This document shows, one piece after another, positions 50,967 to 58,671 of a stretch of DNA of 64,000 nucleotides (positions are counted from its first letter, which is position 1; every line of letters begins with the position of its first letter). The DNA is from Bacteroidota bacterium. GTDB taxonomy: Bacteria > Bacteroidota > Bacteroidia > Bacteroidales > FEN-979. The notes below the pieces were generated by a model, which saw only the letters and a program-made list of their open reading frames with translations, did not search any database and had not been told where the DNA came from. The stretch spans positions 109,913 to 173,912 of the forward strand of contig JAPLDL010000013.1 in the NCBI GenBank assembly GCA_026391735.1. The letters are read 5' to 3'. The position numbers and the translations under genes were made by a program.

Positions 50967-51057
50967 AAACTCTTGCTCTTTTATCGAGGTTTATGTTTGC
51001 TGTTGCTTTCATGGCTTTGAAACATTCAAGGTTTTACCAATTTGCACAATAATTACT

Positions 51058-51282
51058 CAAGGCCGTTCCTTTCAATTTGTAATCGCTGTTTGCGATGGCG
51101 CCGGTGCAGAGCGTTGTCCAATTTTCCCGGGAATATCTAAAAGATTGGGTTGGTCATTCCAGGATCCCTCATCTTTTACAGGGACTCATGAAGAAAAACT
51201 GGCTAAAACAATTGAGGTTAGGGACAAGATAAAATCAGAAATAGAAACCTTTATAAAAACATACAACCAGATAAGTTTCTGA
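51058..51282 (+). pseudogene. Remnant of an arsenate reductase/LMW phosphatase gene
   Basis: A reading segment of about 74 codons without any start ends at TGA 51280-51282. The product reads FQFVIAVCDGAGAERCPIFPG, followed by WSFQDPSSFTG and EVRDKIKSEIETFI. This is the C-terminal half of ArsC-type low-molecular-weight phosphatases. The N-terminal CX5R loop is missing. It is not a copy of the intact ArsC at 54789, which has a different sequence here. It lies on the opposite strand to, and just past the end of, the arsenic/hgc operon. Confidence 0.72.
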
Positions 51283-51308
51283 AAAGGTATTTTGTCTTCT
51301 CCACGCGA

Positions 51309-51331
51309 AAAGTAATCATAATGATTACTTT
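51309..51331 (-). terminator. Hairpin at the end of the arsenic/hgcAB operon
   Basis: A perfect 10-bp stem (AAAGTAATCA pairing with TGATTACTTT) with a 3-nt loop overlaps the acr3 stop codon and ends in a short T-run on the minus strand. The stem is AT-rich, so termination may be partial. Confidence 0.55.
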
Positions 51332-52377
51332 ATCAGATTCTTCTGAAAATATTTTACTTTAAATTTCAGTGCCACATTTACCAGGGCAATCAGTACCGGA
51401 ACTTCGACCAATGGTCCGATCACTGCTGCAAATGCTTCTCCGGAGTTAATTCCGAAGATTGCAATTGCAACAGCGATTGCTAACTCGAAATTATTACTCG
51501 CTGCTGTAAAGGACAAAGTAGCTGCCTGCTCATAGGTTGCTCCTACCCTCTTACTCATATAGAATGAAACAAGGAACATGATGATAAAATATATTGTCAG
51601 CGGGATGGCAATGCGGATTACATCCAGTGGAATTCTAACAATATATTCGCCCTTAAGTGAGAACATCACTAGGATGGTGAACAGAAGCGCAACCAGGGTG
51701 AGTGGACTGATCTTTGGGATAAATTTCGTATGGTACCATTCTTTACTTTTTATCCTTATCATAATAAAGCGGGTAAGAAATCCGGCAAGGAAAGGTATTC
51801 CAAGATAAATGAATACACTTTCAGCAATCTGTTTAATGGTTATAGCTGCAACGGCACTATTTGTTGGCAGACCAAACCAGGCTGGGAAAACTGCAATGAA
51901 CAGATATGCATAAACAGAGAACAGCAGCACCTGGAAAATTGAATTGAACGCTACCAAACCGGCACAATATTCATTGTCTCCTTTTGCCAGTTCATTCCAT
52001 ACGATAACCATGGCAATGCAACGAGCCAGACCGATGAGAATGAGGCCATACATATAATCAATATTGAACTGCAGGAAAATAATAGCCAAAAAGAACATAA
52101 GGACTGGGCCGATCAGCCAATTCTGGACCAGGGATAAACCCAGGATTTTTGTGTTTTTAAAGACATCGCCTAACTCTTCATATTTAACCTTGGCTAATGG
52201 AGGATACATCATCACAATAAGCCCGATTGCAATCGGAATATTAGTAGTTCCAGAGGACATTGAATTCCAAAAGCCGGCGATACCGGGGAAAAGCCATCCC
52301 CAGAAAACACCAACAGCCATAGCCAGGAAGATCCATAATGTAAGATAGCGGTCTAAGAATTTTAATCTTGTCTTCAT
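51325..52377 (-). CDS. acr3: Acr3-type arsenite efflux transporter
   Basis: Exports arsenite from the cytoplasm. About 350 residues from ATG 52375-52377 with ten predicted helices. Family features include [10 protein letters not shown] near the second helix, [14 protein letters not shown] with the conserved Cys, and [20 protein letters not shown], the signature of the BASS/Acr3 superfamily. A longer frame to 52482 adds a non-conserved leader. It is the last gene of the operon, about 55 bp after hgcB. Confidence 0.95.
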   Translation of the reverse strand: MKTRLKFLDRYLTLWIFLAMAVGVFWGWLFPGIAGFWNSMSSGTTNIPIAIGLIVMMYPPLAKVKYEELGDVFKNTKILGLSLVQNWLIGPVLMFFLAIIFLQFNIDYMYGLILIGLARCIAMVIVWNELAKGDNEYCAGLVAFNSIFQVLLFSVYAYLFIAVFPAWFGLPTNSAVAAITIKQIAESVFIYLGIPFLAGFLTRFIMIRIKSKEWYHTKFIPKISPLTLVALLFTILVMFSLKGEYIVRIPLDVIRIAIPLTIYFIIMFLVSFYMSKRVGATYEQAATLSFTAASNNFELAIAVAIAIFGINSGEAFAAVIGPLVEVPVLIALVNVALKFKVKYFQKNLIK

Positions 52378-52432
52378 ATTTGATGCGTTTGGTTTACTAA
52401 TTATAATATTCAATAACCTTATTATCAATCTC

Positions 52433-52729
52433 TTAGCAGCAGCTACTCCTCTCCCCACAATCACATGTAGGCTCAGTGCCACGGATTAAACCGTTGAGGA
52501 TACCAGCTGCGCAACCTACGCCTGATTTAACAGTTATGGCCTCTTCCTTGCAATTTTTCGCACAAGCGCCACACTCCATACAGAGATCCTTGTGCAGGAT
52601 GACGGCTTTTTTTGCTTCAATCCCAAATACAGCATGTGGACAAACCATCAGGCACATGCGGCATCCATTGCACTTTACCGGATCAAGTTCAAGTGTAACG
52701 ACATCGGAGAGGTAAACGAATCCATTCAT
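52433..52729 (-). CDS. hgcB: Mercury methylation ferredoxin HgcB
   Basis: HgcB reduces the corrinoid of HgcA and may deliver Hg(II). The 98-residue protein has two 4Fe-4S motifs (Cys20, 23, 26, 30 and Cys50, 53, 56, 60), the isolated Cys73 typical of HgcB, and the diagnostic C-terminal vicinal pair Cys97-Cys98 (GERSSCC). It carries two extra cysteines (89 and 91), making the tail unusually thiol-rich. The start lies 1 bp after the hgcA stop, the canonical hgcAB arrangement. Confidence 0.95.
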   Translation of the reverse strand: MNGFVYLSDVVTLELDPVKCNGCRMCLMVCPHAVFGIEAKKAVILHKDLCMECGACAKNCKEEAITVKSGVGCAAGILNGLIRGTEPTCDCGERSSCC

Positions 52730-52730
52730 A

Positions 52731-53765
52731 TTATAAGAATCTTGTTAATATCCAACCAATAATACCCAGGACAGCCATTGCAATCTGGACCGGCAGAGCA
52801 GTTTTCATCTCTTTTTGTACGCCTGACAAAGAAGTAAATGTGGAGGATCCGGTGAAATTCATCGCCATAAATGATGAAAGACCACCAATCATCAAAAACC
52901 ATGAAACTTTCTCGATCAAAGTTATCCCCAAAGTACCGGCAAACAAGAGAAGGATTGCAACCAACCATCCCATAACAAGTCCCTTTACCGCGAATCTTCG
53001 GAAAGGGATCCAAGGGAGCAAAGCCGGTGTAAGAGCACAACCGGCAAGATAGCCGGAGTACAGATTGACGAAGGCTTTCAACCCATGATTTAAAGCAAGC
53101 TCAAGCGAATACCCCTTTGAAGAAAGTCCCGAAAATAATAGAAAAACAAAAGGCACAAGCAGCATATAGTATTTCCCGTAAAAAAGATCTACTGGGATCA
53201 ATTTGAGCCTTTCGATAAAAGGAAAGGTGACCTTGCGCATTGCATCAGTGGCTTTTAGGCCGGCAGTGAGAAAGGCCTGGATATCTTTGGCTAAAACAGG
53301 TCCATAGATTACCGTAAAATCCGTCATTCTTTTCACTTCATGCGCTGCCACTCCTGTAGCACCAAGCTGGGGCAAAATAAGTTTCCGGTGGTCTACAATC
53401 TGATCCAGATGATGATGTCGAATCCGTTTGACTAACTCTTTCGTACCGAATGTGCCTTTGCCTGCAGCACACCAAACATTGATACCTTTGGTTTCAAGGA
53501 CCAGGATCCACCCGTCGATCCCTTCGAGAGCCCGCCTGAGGTGGTCAAAACTGAGTTTGTAATTGCCTGTTACGAACACATGGGAGTTCCTATCGGGATT
53601 ACCAACGGCATAAATTCCAGGTGTTATACGGTATTGCATGCGTCCAATCGACCAGCGCACCTTGATCGTGCTCCAGCGGTCTTCAAAAGTCCATTGAGTT
53701 GAGACCCGAGGGATAACACCAAGTTGGGTCATAACATCTCCGATAACAAAGCTTGTCATGGTCAT
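52731..53765 (-). CDS. hgcA: Mercury methylation corrinoid protein HgcA
   Basis: HgcA transfers a methyl group from its corrinoid cofactor to Hg(II). The 344-residue protein has a soluble corrinoid-binding domain with the diagnostic cap-helix NVWCAAGK (96-103, Cys99 as the expected cobalt ligand) and QLGATGVAAHEV (133-144), shared with the CdhD/AcsC family. A membrane domain of five helices follows (about 200-216, 232-250, 262-283, 287-303, 322-341), including the conserved NFTGSSTFTSLSG. All HgcA hallmarks are intact. The start ATG abuts the stop of the CcdA-like gene; a second ATG two codons on is possible. Confidence 0.96.
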   Translation of the reverse strand: MTMTSFVIGDVMTQLGVIPRVSTQWTFEDRWSTIKVRWSIGRMQYRITPGIYAVGNPDRNSHVFVTGNYKLSFDHLRRALEGIDGWILVLETKGINVWCAAGKGTFGTKELVKRIRHHHLDQIVDHRKLILPQLGATGVAAHEVKRMTDFTVIYGPVLAKDIQAFLTAGLKATDAMRKVTFPFIERLKLIPVDLFYGKYYMLLVPFVFLLFSGLSSKGYSLELALNHGLKAFVNLYSGYLAGCALTPALLPWIPFRRFAVKGLVMGWLVAILLLFAGTLGITLIEKVSWFLMIGGLSSFMAMNFTGSSTFTSLSGVQKEMKTALPVQIAMAVLGIIGWILTRFL

Positions 53766-54467
53766 CTAAAACGTGAATAATAAGTAGAAACCTAATGCAA
53801 TTAATGCCACCCCACCTATGTATTTTACAATTTGAACGACCAACGACAGTTTTCTTGATATACTCCCAACTCCCATACTAATACCAATGATCATTGCTGC
53901 AAGCGGTAGTCCGAATCCTAAGGCGAATGTGGCCAGCATCATAAAACCCCATAATGCGCTACCTTTTACAAAAGACGTCGCCAGGATGATAGGAAAGAAA
54001 GGATTGCAACATGTGTTACATGCAGCAGACAATCCTCCAACAACAAGTCCGAAAAGGATTGCAGTAAAAACATTCCCTTGGGATTTTTCTGATTTAAAAG
54101 TGATCCCAGGCAATTTAAATGGCACCAGTTCCATCGAATACAAGCCAAAGATTATAGCAACCAATCCAGCCGCTATCTTCCAGTAATTACCCAGTGAAGC
54201 ACTGATCAATTTCCCAGCGAATCCGAACAGGGCACCAACGACCGACATTGAAATAATCGTTCCTAGCAGGAAAGCAAATCCCTTTAAAAAGACCAGCTTT
54301 GCTTTGCTGGTTGCAGAACTTGCACCTGAATATCCAGCTACCACACCAATAATAGCAAAATTACATGCACAGGTAAATACACTGAGTATCCCCATTATCA
54401 GAACAGCCAATAATACTATTACTGATGCATGTTCATTGCTTAAAACCTGATTGATCCATGATCCCAT
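53766..54467 (-). CDS. CcdA/DsbD-like membrane thiol protein
   Basis: 233 residues with six predicted helices, resembling the membrane part of DsbD/CcdA, which passes thiol electrons across the membrane. It has a Cys pair in SVFTCACNFAII (helix 1) and a cluster NTCCNPFFPII in the fourth helix, at the CcdA active positions. ArsG, an aromatic arsenical exporter, belongs to the same fold, so an efflux role is an alternative. It abuts hgcA directly and follows the small Cys-rich membrane protein. Confidence 0.75.
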   Translation of the reverse strand: MGSWINQVLSNEHASVIVLLAVLIMGILSVFTCACNFAIIGVVAGYSGASSATSKAKLVFLKGFAFLLGTIISMSVVGALFGFAGKLISASLGNYWKIAAGLVAIIFGLYSMELVPFKLPGITFKSEKSQGNVFTAILFGLVVGGLSAACNTCCNPFFPIILATSFVKGSALWGFMMLATFALGFGLPLAAMIIGISMGVGSISRKLSLVVQIVKYIGGVALIALGFYLLFTF

Positions 54468-54475
54468 TTTCGATC

Positions 54476-54772
54476 TTATTTAGAACAGCAAGAAGACCCT
54501 TTTGTGGTATCGCAGGTTTTTGCCCCTGTTGAATCGCTCCATACTGGTTTATTAGGATCATGGAACACTTGTTTGTTTGTGGCAGGTGCAGCTGCTGAAT
54601 GTGAAAACAGCTTAAAAAAGATGATCCCCAGGGCAGCCAGCATTACAAAAGAGAAGATCAATTTAGGATAAATCCTTTTCTTCTTTGGCGGACAACAGTT
54701 ACCGTCACAATTACAAGTTTCGGGATTTAGAAGATCATTCCCTGCACTATTGGTATTTTCTTTATCTCTCAT
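54476..54772 (-). CDS. Small single-pass membrane protein with Cys clusters on both sides
   Basis: About 98 residues from ATG 54770-54772. N-terminal cluster CNCDGNCCPPKKK (cytoplasmic by the positive-inside rule), one helix (about 37-57), then an extracytoplasmic part ending CDTTKGSSCCSK. No family is recognised. The position, 8 bp before the CcdA-like gene and just after arsC, suggests it partners the CcdA-like protein in moving thiol equivalents or metal(loid) across the membrane (inference). TTG at 54781 is an alternative start. Confidence 0.7.
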   Translation of the reverse strand: MRDKENTNSAGNDLLNPETCNCDGNCCPPKKKRIYPKLIFSFVMLAALGIIFFKLFSHSAAAPATNKQVFHDPNKPVWSDSTGAKTCDTTKGSSCCSK

Positions 54773-54788
54773 GGTTATCAAAATAGTT

Positions 54789-55220
54789 TTATTGACCCAT
54801 TGCAGGTTTTATCTTTTCGTTATAAAATGATAAAAAGCCTGTTTTTATTTCATCCCTTACTCTGCGGAAAACAGGAAGCACTTCTTCTAAGGTACCGACT
54901 GCTTCAGCCGGGTCATCGAAACCTATATGGATCCTGTTTTTAACCTTTCCAATAAAAGCCGGGCAAGATTCGTTCGCCCCACCACAAACGGTAATCACAT
55001 AATCAAAAGGCTCGGATAGAAACAGATCCACACTTTTAGGTTTATTCCTTGAAATATCAATCCCGAGTTCGTTCATAACCGCCACAGCATTAGAATTTAC
55101 CTGAGTAGCGGGCTGCGTTCCCGCGGAATAAACTTCAAGGCGGGAATCGAAAGATTTCATGAATCCTTCTGCCATCTGGCTTCGGCATGAGTTACCGGTA
55201 CATAAAATCAATATTTTCAT
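54789..55220 (-). CDS. arsC: Arsenate reductase ArsC, LMW-phosphatase (thioredoxin-coupled) type
   Basis: Reduces arsenate to arsenite. From ATG 55218-55220 it has about 143 residues. The phosphatase loop CTGNSCR gives nucleophile Cys7 and Arg13. Cys79 and Cys86 (VCGGANESC) have the same spacing as the Cys10/82/89 relay of thioredoxin-coupled ArsC. Thioredoxin-fold proteins later encoded in the same cluster could supply electrons. The start is 1 bp after the arsR stop. Confidence 0.93.
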   Translation of the reverse strand: MKILILCTGNSCRSQMAEGFMKSFDSRLEVYSAGTQPATQVNSNAVAVMNELGIDISRNKPKSVDLFLSEPFDYVITVCGGANESCPAFIGKVKNRIHIGFDDPAEAVGTLEEVLPVFRRVRDEIKTGFLSFYNEKIKPAMGQ

Positions 55221-55221
55221 T

Positions 55222-55557
55222 TTATTTGCAATTAAAATTACCCGGGACATTTATGATTCCATACAGTTCCTGGAAGGCTTTGCCCAATTCACATATTTTC
55301 TTTGGATCAAGGCAATAGTTGACCTTGACCCCATCTACATGCCCCTGAATCAGTCCGGCATTTTTCAATTCCTTTAAATGTTGGGTAACTGTGGTCCGGC
55401 TTAAGGGTAACTCATCAGAAATATCACCAGTAATACAAACCTTTGTCTCTGCCAGGTACTGCAAGATTGCAAGCCTGGCAGGATGAGCCAATGCCTTGAA
55501 TAAAACTGCGGCAGTGCTTAGCTTAGAATCAAAAAGATCCGTTTTCGCGTATGCCAT
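55222..55557 (-). CDS. arsR: ArsR/SmtB-family repressor (arsC/hgcAB proximal)
   Basis: A 111-residue winged-helix repressor that would release DNA on binding As(III) or another thiophilic metal(loid). Recognition helix region LPLSRTTVTQHLKELKNAGLI. Candidate ligands are Cys41 (KVCITGDI, the position of the ELCVC motif but with one Cys), Cys82, Cys89 and the near-terminal Cys110. It follows the ABC ATPase gene by 14 bp and precedes arsC. Confidence 0.9.
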   Translation of the reverse strand: MAYAKTDLFDSKLSTAAVLFKALAHPARLAILQYLAETKVCITGDISDELPLSRTTVTQHLKELKNAGLIQGHVDGVKVNYCLDPKKICELGKAFQELYGIINVPGNFNCK

Positions 55558-55571
55558 ATGAATTTACGATT

Positions 55572-56243
55572 TTAAGAATTAACAATTTTTCCTTCATTCA
55601 GGTGCAACTTCATTGTTCCATAACCGGCAGCAACCGGGCTGTGAGTTACCATAATGATGGTAATTTTATTCTCCTGGTTAATCTTCCTCAGGAATTCCAG
55701 TATTTCAAGTGACAATGCAGGATCCAGGTTACCTGTAGGTTCATCAGCCATTATAATCTGGGGCCTGTGGACGATTGATCTCGCAATTGCCACACGCTGT
55801 TGCTGACCAACGGAAAGTTCACGGGGAAGATGATCGGTTCTGTCGGCCAAGCCTACATAATCAAGAATTTCAGATGCACGTTTATATTGTTCTTTTTTCG
55901 GAACCTTCTCGAGTGCAAGCGGGATCATGACATTCTGGATCGTTGTAAGGTAAGGGATCAGAGCAAAACTCTGAAGAATATAACCAACCGATTTTTTGCG
56001 AATTTCGGTAAGTTTCCTGTCGTTGATGTTATCGATGCGTTTCCCATCAAAGATGATATTGCCGGAAGTAAGCCTGATAAGCCCGAAAAGGGAAAGCAAT
56101 AACGTGCTCTTTCCTGACCCTGAGGGTCCTGTAACAGTTACAAAATCTCCTTTCTTCACCGAAAATGATACACTATCAAGAGCATTAATTAAGCCACCGT
56201 TATGCTGGTATTGTTTTAAGATATTTTCACCTTGTAAAATCAT
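55572..56243 (-). CDS. ABC transporter ATP-binding protein (LolD/MacB type)
   Basis: 223 residues with Walker A GPSGSGKSTL, the signature LSVGQQQRVAIA, Walker B IIMADEP and the H-loop His in MVTHSP. It belongs to the LolD/MacB/FtsE class that works with FtsX-type permeases to move molecules across or out of the inner membrane rather than import. The permease is encoded 3 bp upstream. Location among ars and hgc genes suggests a substrate linked to metal(loid) handling, but this is not known. Confidence 0.93.
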   Translation of the reverse strand: MILQGENILKQYQHNGGLINALDSVSFSVKKGDFVTVTGPSGSGKSTLLLSLFGLIRLTSGNIIFDGKRIDNINDRKLTEIRKKSVGYILQSFALIPYLTTIQNVMIPLALEKVPKKEQYKRASEILDYVGLADRTDHLPRELSVGQQQRVAIARSIVHRPQIIMADEPTGNLDPALSLEILEFLRKINQENKITIIMVTHSPVAAGYGTMKLHLNEGKIVNS

Positions 56244-56246
56244 ATA

Positions 56247-57467
56247 CTAATCCTCCTGCAGGTTTGAATGTGGATCAAATTTAGCGGCCAGGTATGTTGG
56301 GAAGAGTGAACCTGCCAAAGAAATGGCGACAGATAGAAGAATCGACCATAAAAGGTATATATACACAGGTTTTACAATAATACCTGCCAGATAGGGTCCC
56401 AGTATAACTCCGGCCAATGTTCCTATCAGAAAACCAAGAATCCCTCCTGCTACACCCAGGATAAGAGCCTTTAACAGGAACATTTTATAAATGGTCCTTC
56501 GCTCTGCTCCCATCATGCGGAGGATTCCGATTTCCCGTTTTCTTTCATTGACATTGGCCCAGATATAATTACCGATTGAAATTCCACCAACAAAAAAGAT
56601 AATGATCAACATGACCAGGGTCACTTTTTTCATCAGTTGGTTTGTCTCAATCTGAGTTGAAACAATCTGACCAATCGTTGTGACTCTGGTATCAGGAAGA
56701 ATATTGCGAAGTTTACTAAGCAATCCTTCAGAAATCGCATTACAACAACCCATGATCTCGATGGCAGAAACCTGGTTTTCGATTCCCAACAGATGCTGAA
56801 CATCCTTGAGGTTGGCAAAAATACGATCGTCATCTACAGTACCGGTCTCAGGAAGTACTTTGACCACCTTGAATTCCTTTCCCATGATGGTGACCTGGCT
56901 GTTGGCTGAAAGCTTTAACAGGCGTGCAACCTGGGAACCAGCAATACAATCGTTGCTCAAAAGCGTATCTATTGCCTTACGCTTTAGCTTTTCATCCTCC
57001 ATGCCATGCGATTTATTAACCGACTCGGTGGGAGCGCAGGCCGCCTTAACTTCAGCCCCCACTAAACCCGATGATTGCCACAATGGTTTGGAGGCAATCT
57101 CACTTTTGGGAAGAATGCCAGTAAGAACAATAGATTGACCGTTTACTTTAACTCTTCGAGTCAGTTTTGGGGACATATTGTCAACACCGGCAATAGTGGA
57201 GGTAAGTATTCTCTCAACGTAATCCATGGGCAATGTAGGCGCGTCGATATCGGAGGTATAGTAATTATCAATGCTTGCTCCCTGGGGTAAGACAAGAATA
57301 TTCGCACCAAGATTATCAAGATTCCTGGCAACGTTTTGTTCAGAGACAACCGAGACACTCTGAATAGCTACAATCACTGCAATGCCAAGAGTAATAGCCA
57401 ATAATCCAGTAATTAATTGTGATTTCCTTTTCCACAATTCTATCAGGACAAGTTTTGAAATTGTCAT
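56247..57467 (-). CDS. FtsX-type ABC permease with Cys-bearing extracytoplasmic domain
   Basis: 406 residues: TM1 (about 18-40), a large MacB-like extracytoplasmic domain (about 41-275), then three helices in the FtsX domain (about 278-400). The extracytoplasmic part has a Cys pair in EIMGCCNAI and further Cys in KAACAPTES and NDCIAGS, unusual for LolC/MacB-type permeases and fitting contact with thiophilic metal or with the Cys-tailed secreted protein encoded just upstream. No MacA-like adaptor is nearby. Confidence 0.85.
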   Translation of the reverse strand: MTISKLVLIELWKRKSQLITGLLAITLGIAVIVAIQSVSVVSEQNVARNLDNLGANILVLPQGASIDNYYTSDIDAPTLPMDYVERILTSTIAGVDNMSPKLTRRVKVNGQSIVLTGILPKSEIASKPLWQSSGLVGAEVKAACAPTESVNKSHGMEDEKLKRKAIDTLLSNDCIAGSQVARLLKLSANSQVTIMGKEFKVVKVLPETGTVDDDRIFANLKDVQHLLGIENQVSAIEIMGCCNAISEGLLSKLRNILPDTRVTTIGQIVSTQIETNQLMKKVTLVMLIIIFFVGGISIGNYIWANVNERKREIGILRMMGAERRTIYKMFLLKALILGVAGGILGFLIGTLAGVILGPYLAGIIVKPVYIYLLWSILLSVAISLAGSLFPTYLAAKFDPHSNLQED

Positions 57468-57496
57468 AGCAAAAGAATTAGTATCAGTGAGAAAGT

Positions 57497-58240
57497 CTAT
57501 TTACAGCCACCTGCCTTTGCTCCACCAGGACAGCAGCTGCTGGCAGGCGCTTTTTTGGCCGAGCTAACCAGGGTATTGACATCCGTAAGACCAGCATGTG
57601 TTCCAGTAACCTGACCAGCTGAATTAATTACATAGGTAACAGGTTCCTTTGCATTGACATCACATTTCAGCGTCTGAAAGAGTTTCGTCTCTTTCTTATC
57701 ATCCAGCGAAACCTTGACAGTCACACTCTTATTATCCATTTTACTGCAAGCTGTTGCACAATTGTTCATGATGTCTTTCTGAGAAGGCATTGCGTCCTTA
57801 TAAACAACAACATAAACTGACTTCCCATCAGCCAGGGCTTTAATCAGCTCGGAAGTCTTTGGAGTAGGTACCAGGTCAACGAGTTTCTCTGCAGTTGCAT
57901 CCTTGAGGACAAGCCCACCTGAAGGTGTTCCATTTTTATCCAGAACAAGAACCAAAGGCAAAGGAGCACCAGCCAAGCGATACTTTGCCACTAAGGAGCT
58001 ATTTGCAGCATCGGAAGTGTTCATTTTTACAATCACTGATGAAGATTTAAGGCTCTTTTTTGCATCATTAGCCATCGCAAATGCCTTATCGGCATCAGCT
58101 CCGGCTGTGCTGTAAGCTACGAGAAAGACCACTTTGCAGGATTTGTTGGCACTCTCAATCTCAGTTGCAGTCTGTGCATTGGCACGGATCAATCCTGTAA
58201 CAAGCAGAAACAGGACTAACATTGTTTGAATTCTTTTCAT
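57497..58240 (-). CDS. Secreted thioredoxin-fold-like protein with SSCC tail
   Basis: 247 residues with a signal peptide (about 1-22, ending ANAQ). Two thioredoxin-like segments follow (about 34-125 with the cis-Pro-like GAPLPLVLVLDKNG, and 135-225), neither with a CxxC catalytic motif. Internal Cys occur in MNNCATACSK. The C-terminus is a flexible SSCCPGGAKAGGCK tail. It is the first gene after the palindrome-bearing promoter and precedes the ABC permease. A role as periplasmic metal(loid) or thiol carrier is inferred. Confidence 0.72.
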   Translation of the reverse strand: MKRIQTMLVLFLLVTGLIRANAQTATEIESANKSCKVVFLVAYSTAGADADKAFAMANDAKKSLKSSSVIVKMNTSDAANSSLVAKYRLAGAPLPLVLVLDKNGTPSGGLVLKDATAEKLVDLVPTPKTSELIKALADGKSVYVVVYKDAMPSQKDIMNNCATACSKMDNKSVTVKVSLDDKKETKLFQTLKCDVNAKEPVTYVINSAGQVTGTHAGLTDVNTLVSSAKKAPASSCCPGGAKAGGCK

Positions 58241-58264
58241 GGAGTTTGATTTTTAATTGTATCG

Positions 58265-58303
58265 CAAATATACGTTATATTTTGAAATGACGTATTAATA
58301 CGT
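58265..58303 (-). promoter_or_regulatory. Promoter with palindromic operator, probable ArsR target
   Basis: On the minus strand TATATTTG (58265-58272) is a perfect -7 box, 25 bp before the start at 58240. A perfect 14-bp palindrome ACGTATTAATACGT (58290-58303) covers the -33 region, where a bound ArsR dimer would block transcription. This is the only sizeable gap (112 bp) in the cluster between the first and second ArsR genes. Confidence 0.65.
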
Positions 58304-58352
58304 TAAAAAATGCATGATGTGAGAAAGATAAGGTTTCATCAATGCTGGCATT

Positions 58353-58661
58353 TCAATATAACTTAAGAAAATTCAATATTAACGGTCCGGCCTTCTCCCA
58401 ATTTTCCTGATTTATGTAATACATTACCTTGGGAGGTTCAAAACTAGCGTTGATCAAACCAGCATTTTTAAGTTCTCGTAAATGTTGAGAAACAGTAGCC
58501 TGAGCTATCGGCATCTGATCTACAATATCCTGGCAACTGCACTTTTTTACCTGGTGCAAATATTTCAGAATTGATATCCTTGCAGGATGGCCTAAAGCTT
58601 TTGCAATCCTTGCAACTAATATATCATCCTGATTATAAACGATACCTGTTGATTGGCTCAA
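58353..58661 (-). CDS. ArsR/SmtB-family repressor (upstream copy)
   Basis: A 102-residue winged-helix repressor with a CxC metal(loid) site (Cys41-Ser-Cys43 in KKCSCQDI), the position of the classic ELCVCDL motif, and recognition helix AQATVSQHLRELKNAG. It is distinct from the arsC-proximal ArsR. It lies 10 bp after the ProC-like gene and just before the palindromic promoter, so it is the best candidate to bind that operator. Confidence 0.9.
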   Translation of the reverse strand: MSQSTGIVYNQDDILVARIAKALGHPARISILKYLHQVKKCSCQDIVDQMPIAQATVSQHLRELKNAGLINASFEPPKVMYYINQENWEKAGPLILNFLKLY

Positions 58662-58671
58662 ATCTTCGGAA

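Noticed and set aside
52731..53765. Reading HgcA as an ordinary CO dehydrogenase/acetyl-CoA synthase corrinoid subunit (CdhD/AcsC)
   Set aside because: The NVWCAAGK motif, the five-helix membrane domain, and the following ferredoxin with terminal Cys pair are specific to HgcAB.
53766..54467. Firm naming as ArsG aromatic arsenical exporter
   Set aside because: The fold is shared, but the Cys pattern and the missing ArsE/ArsF-like partners make CcdA-like thiol transfer equally likely.
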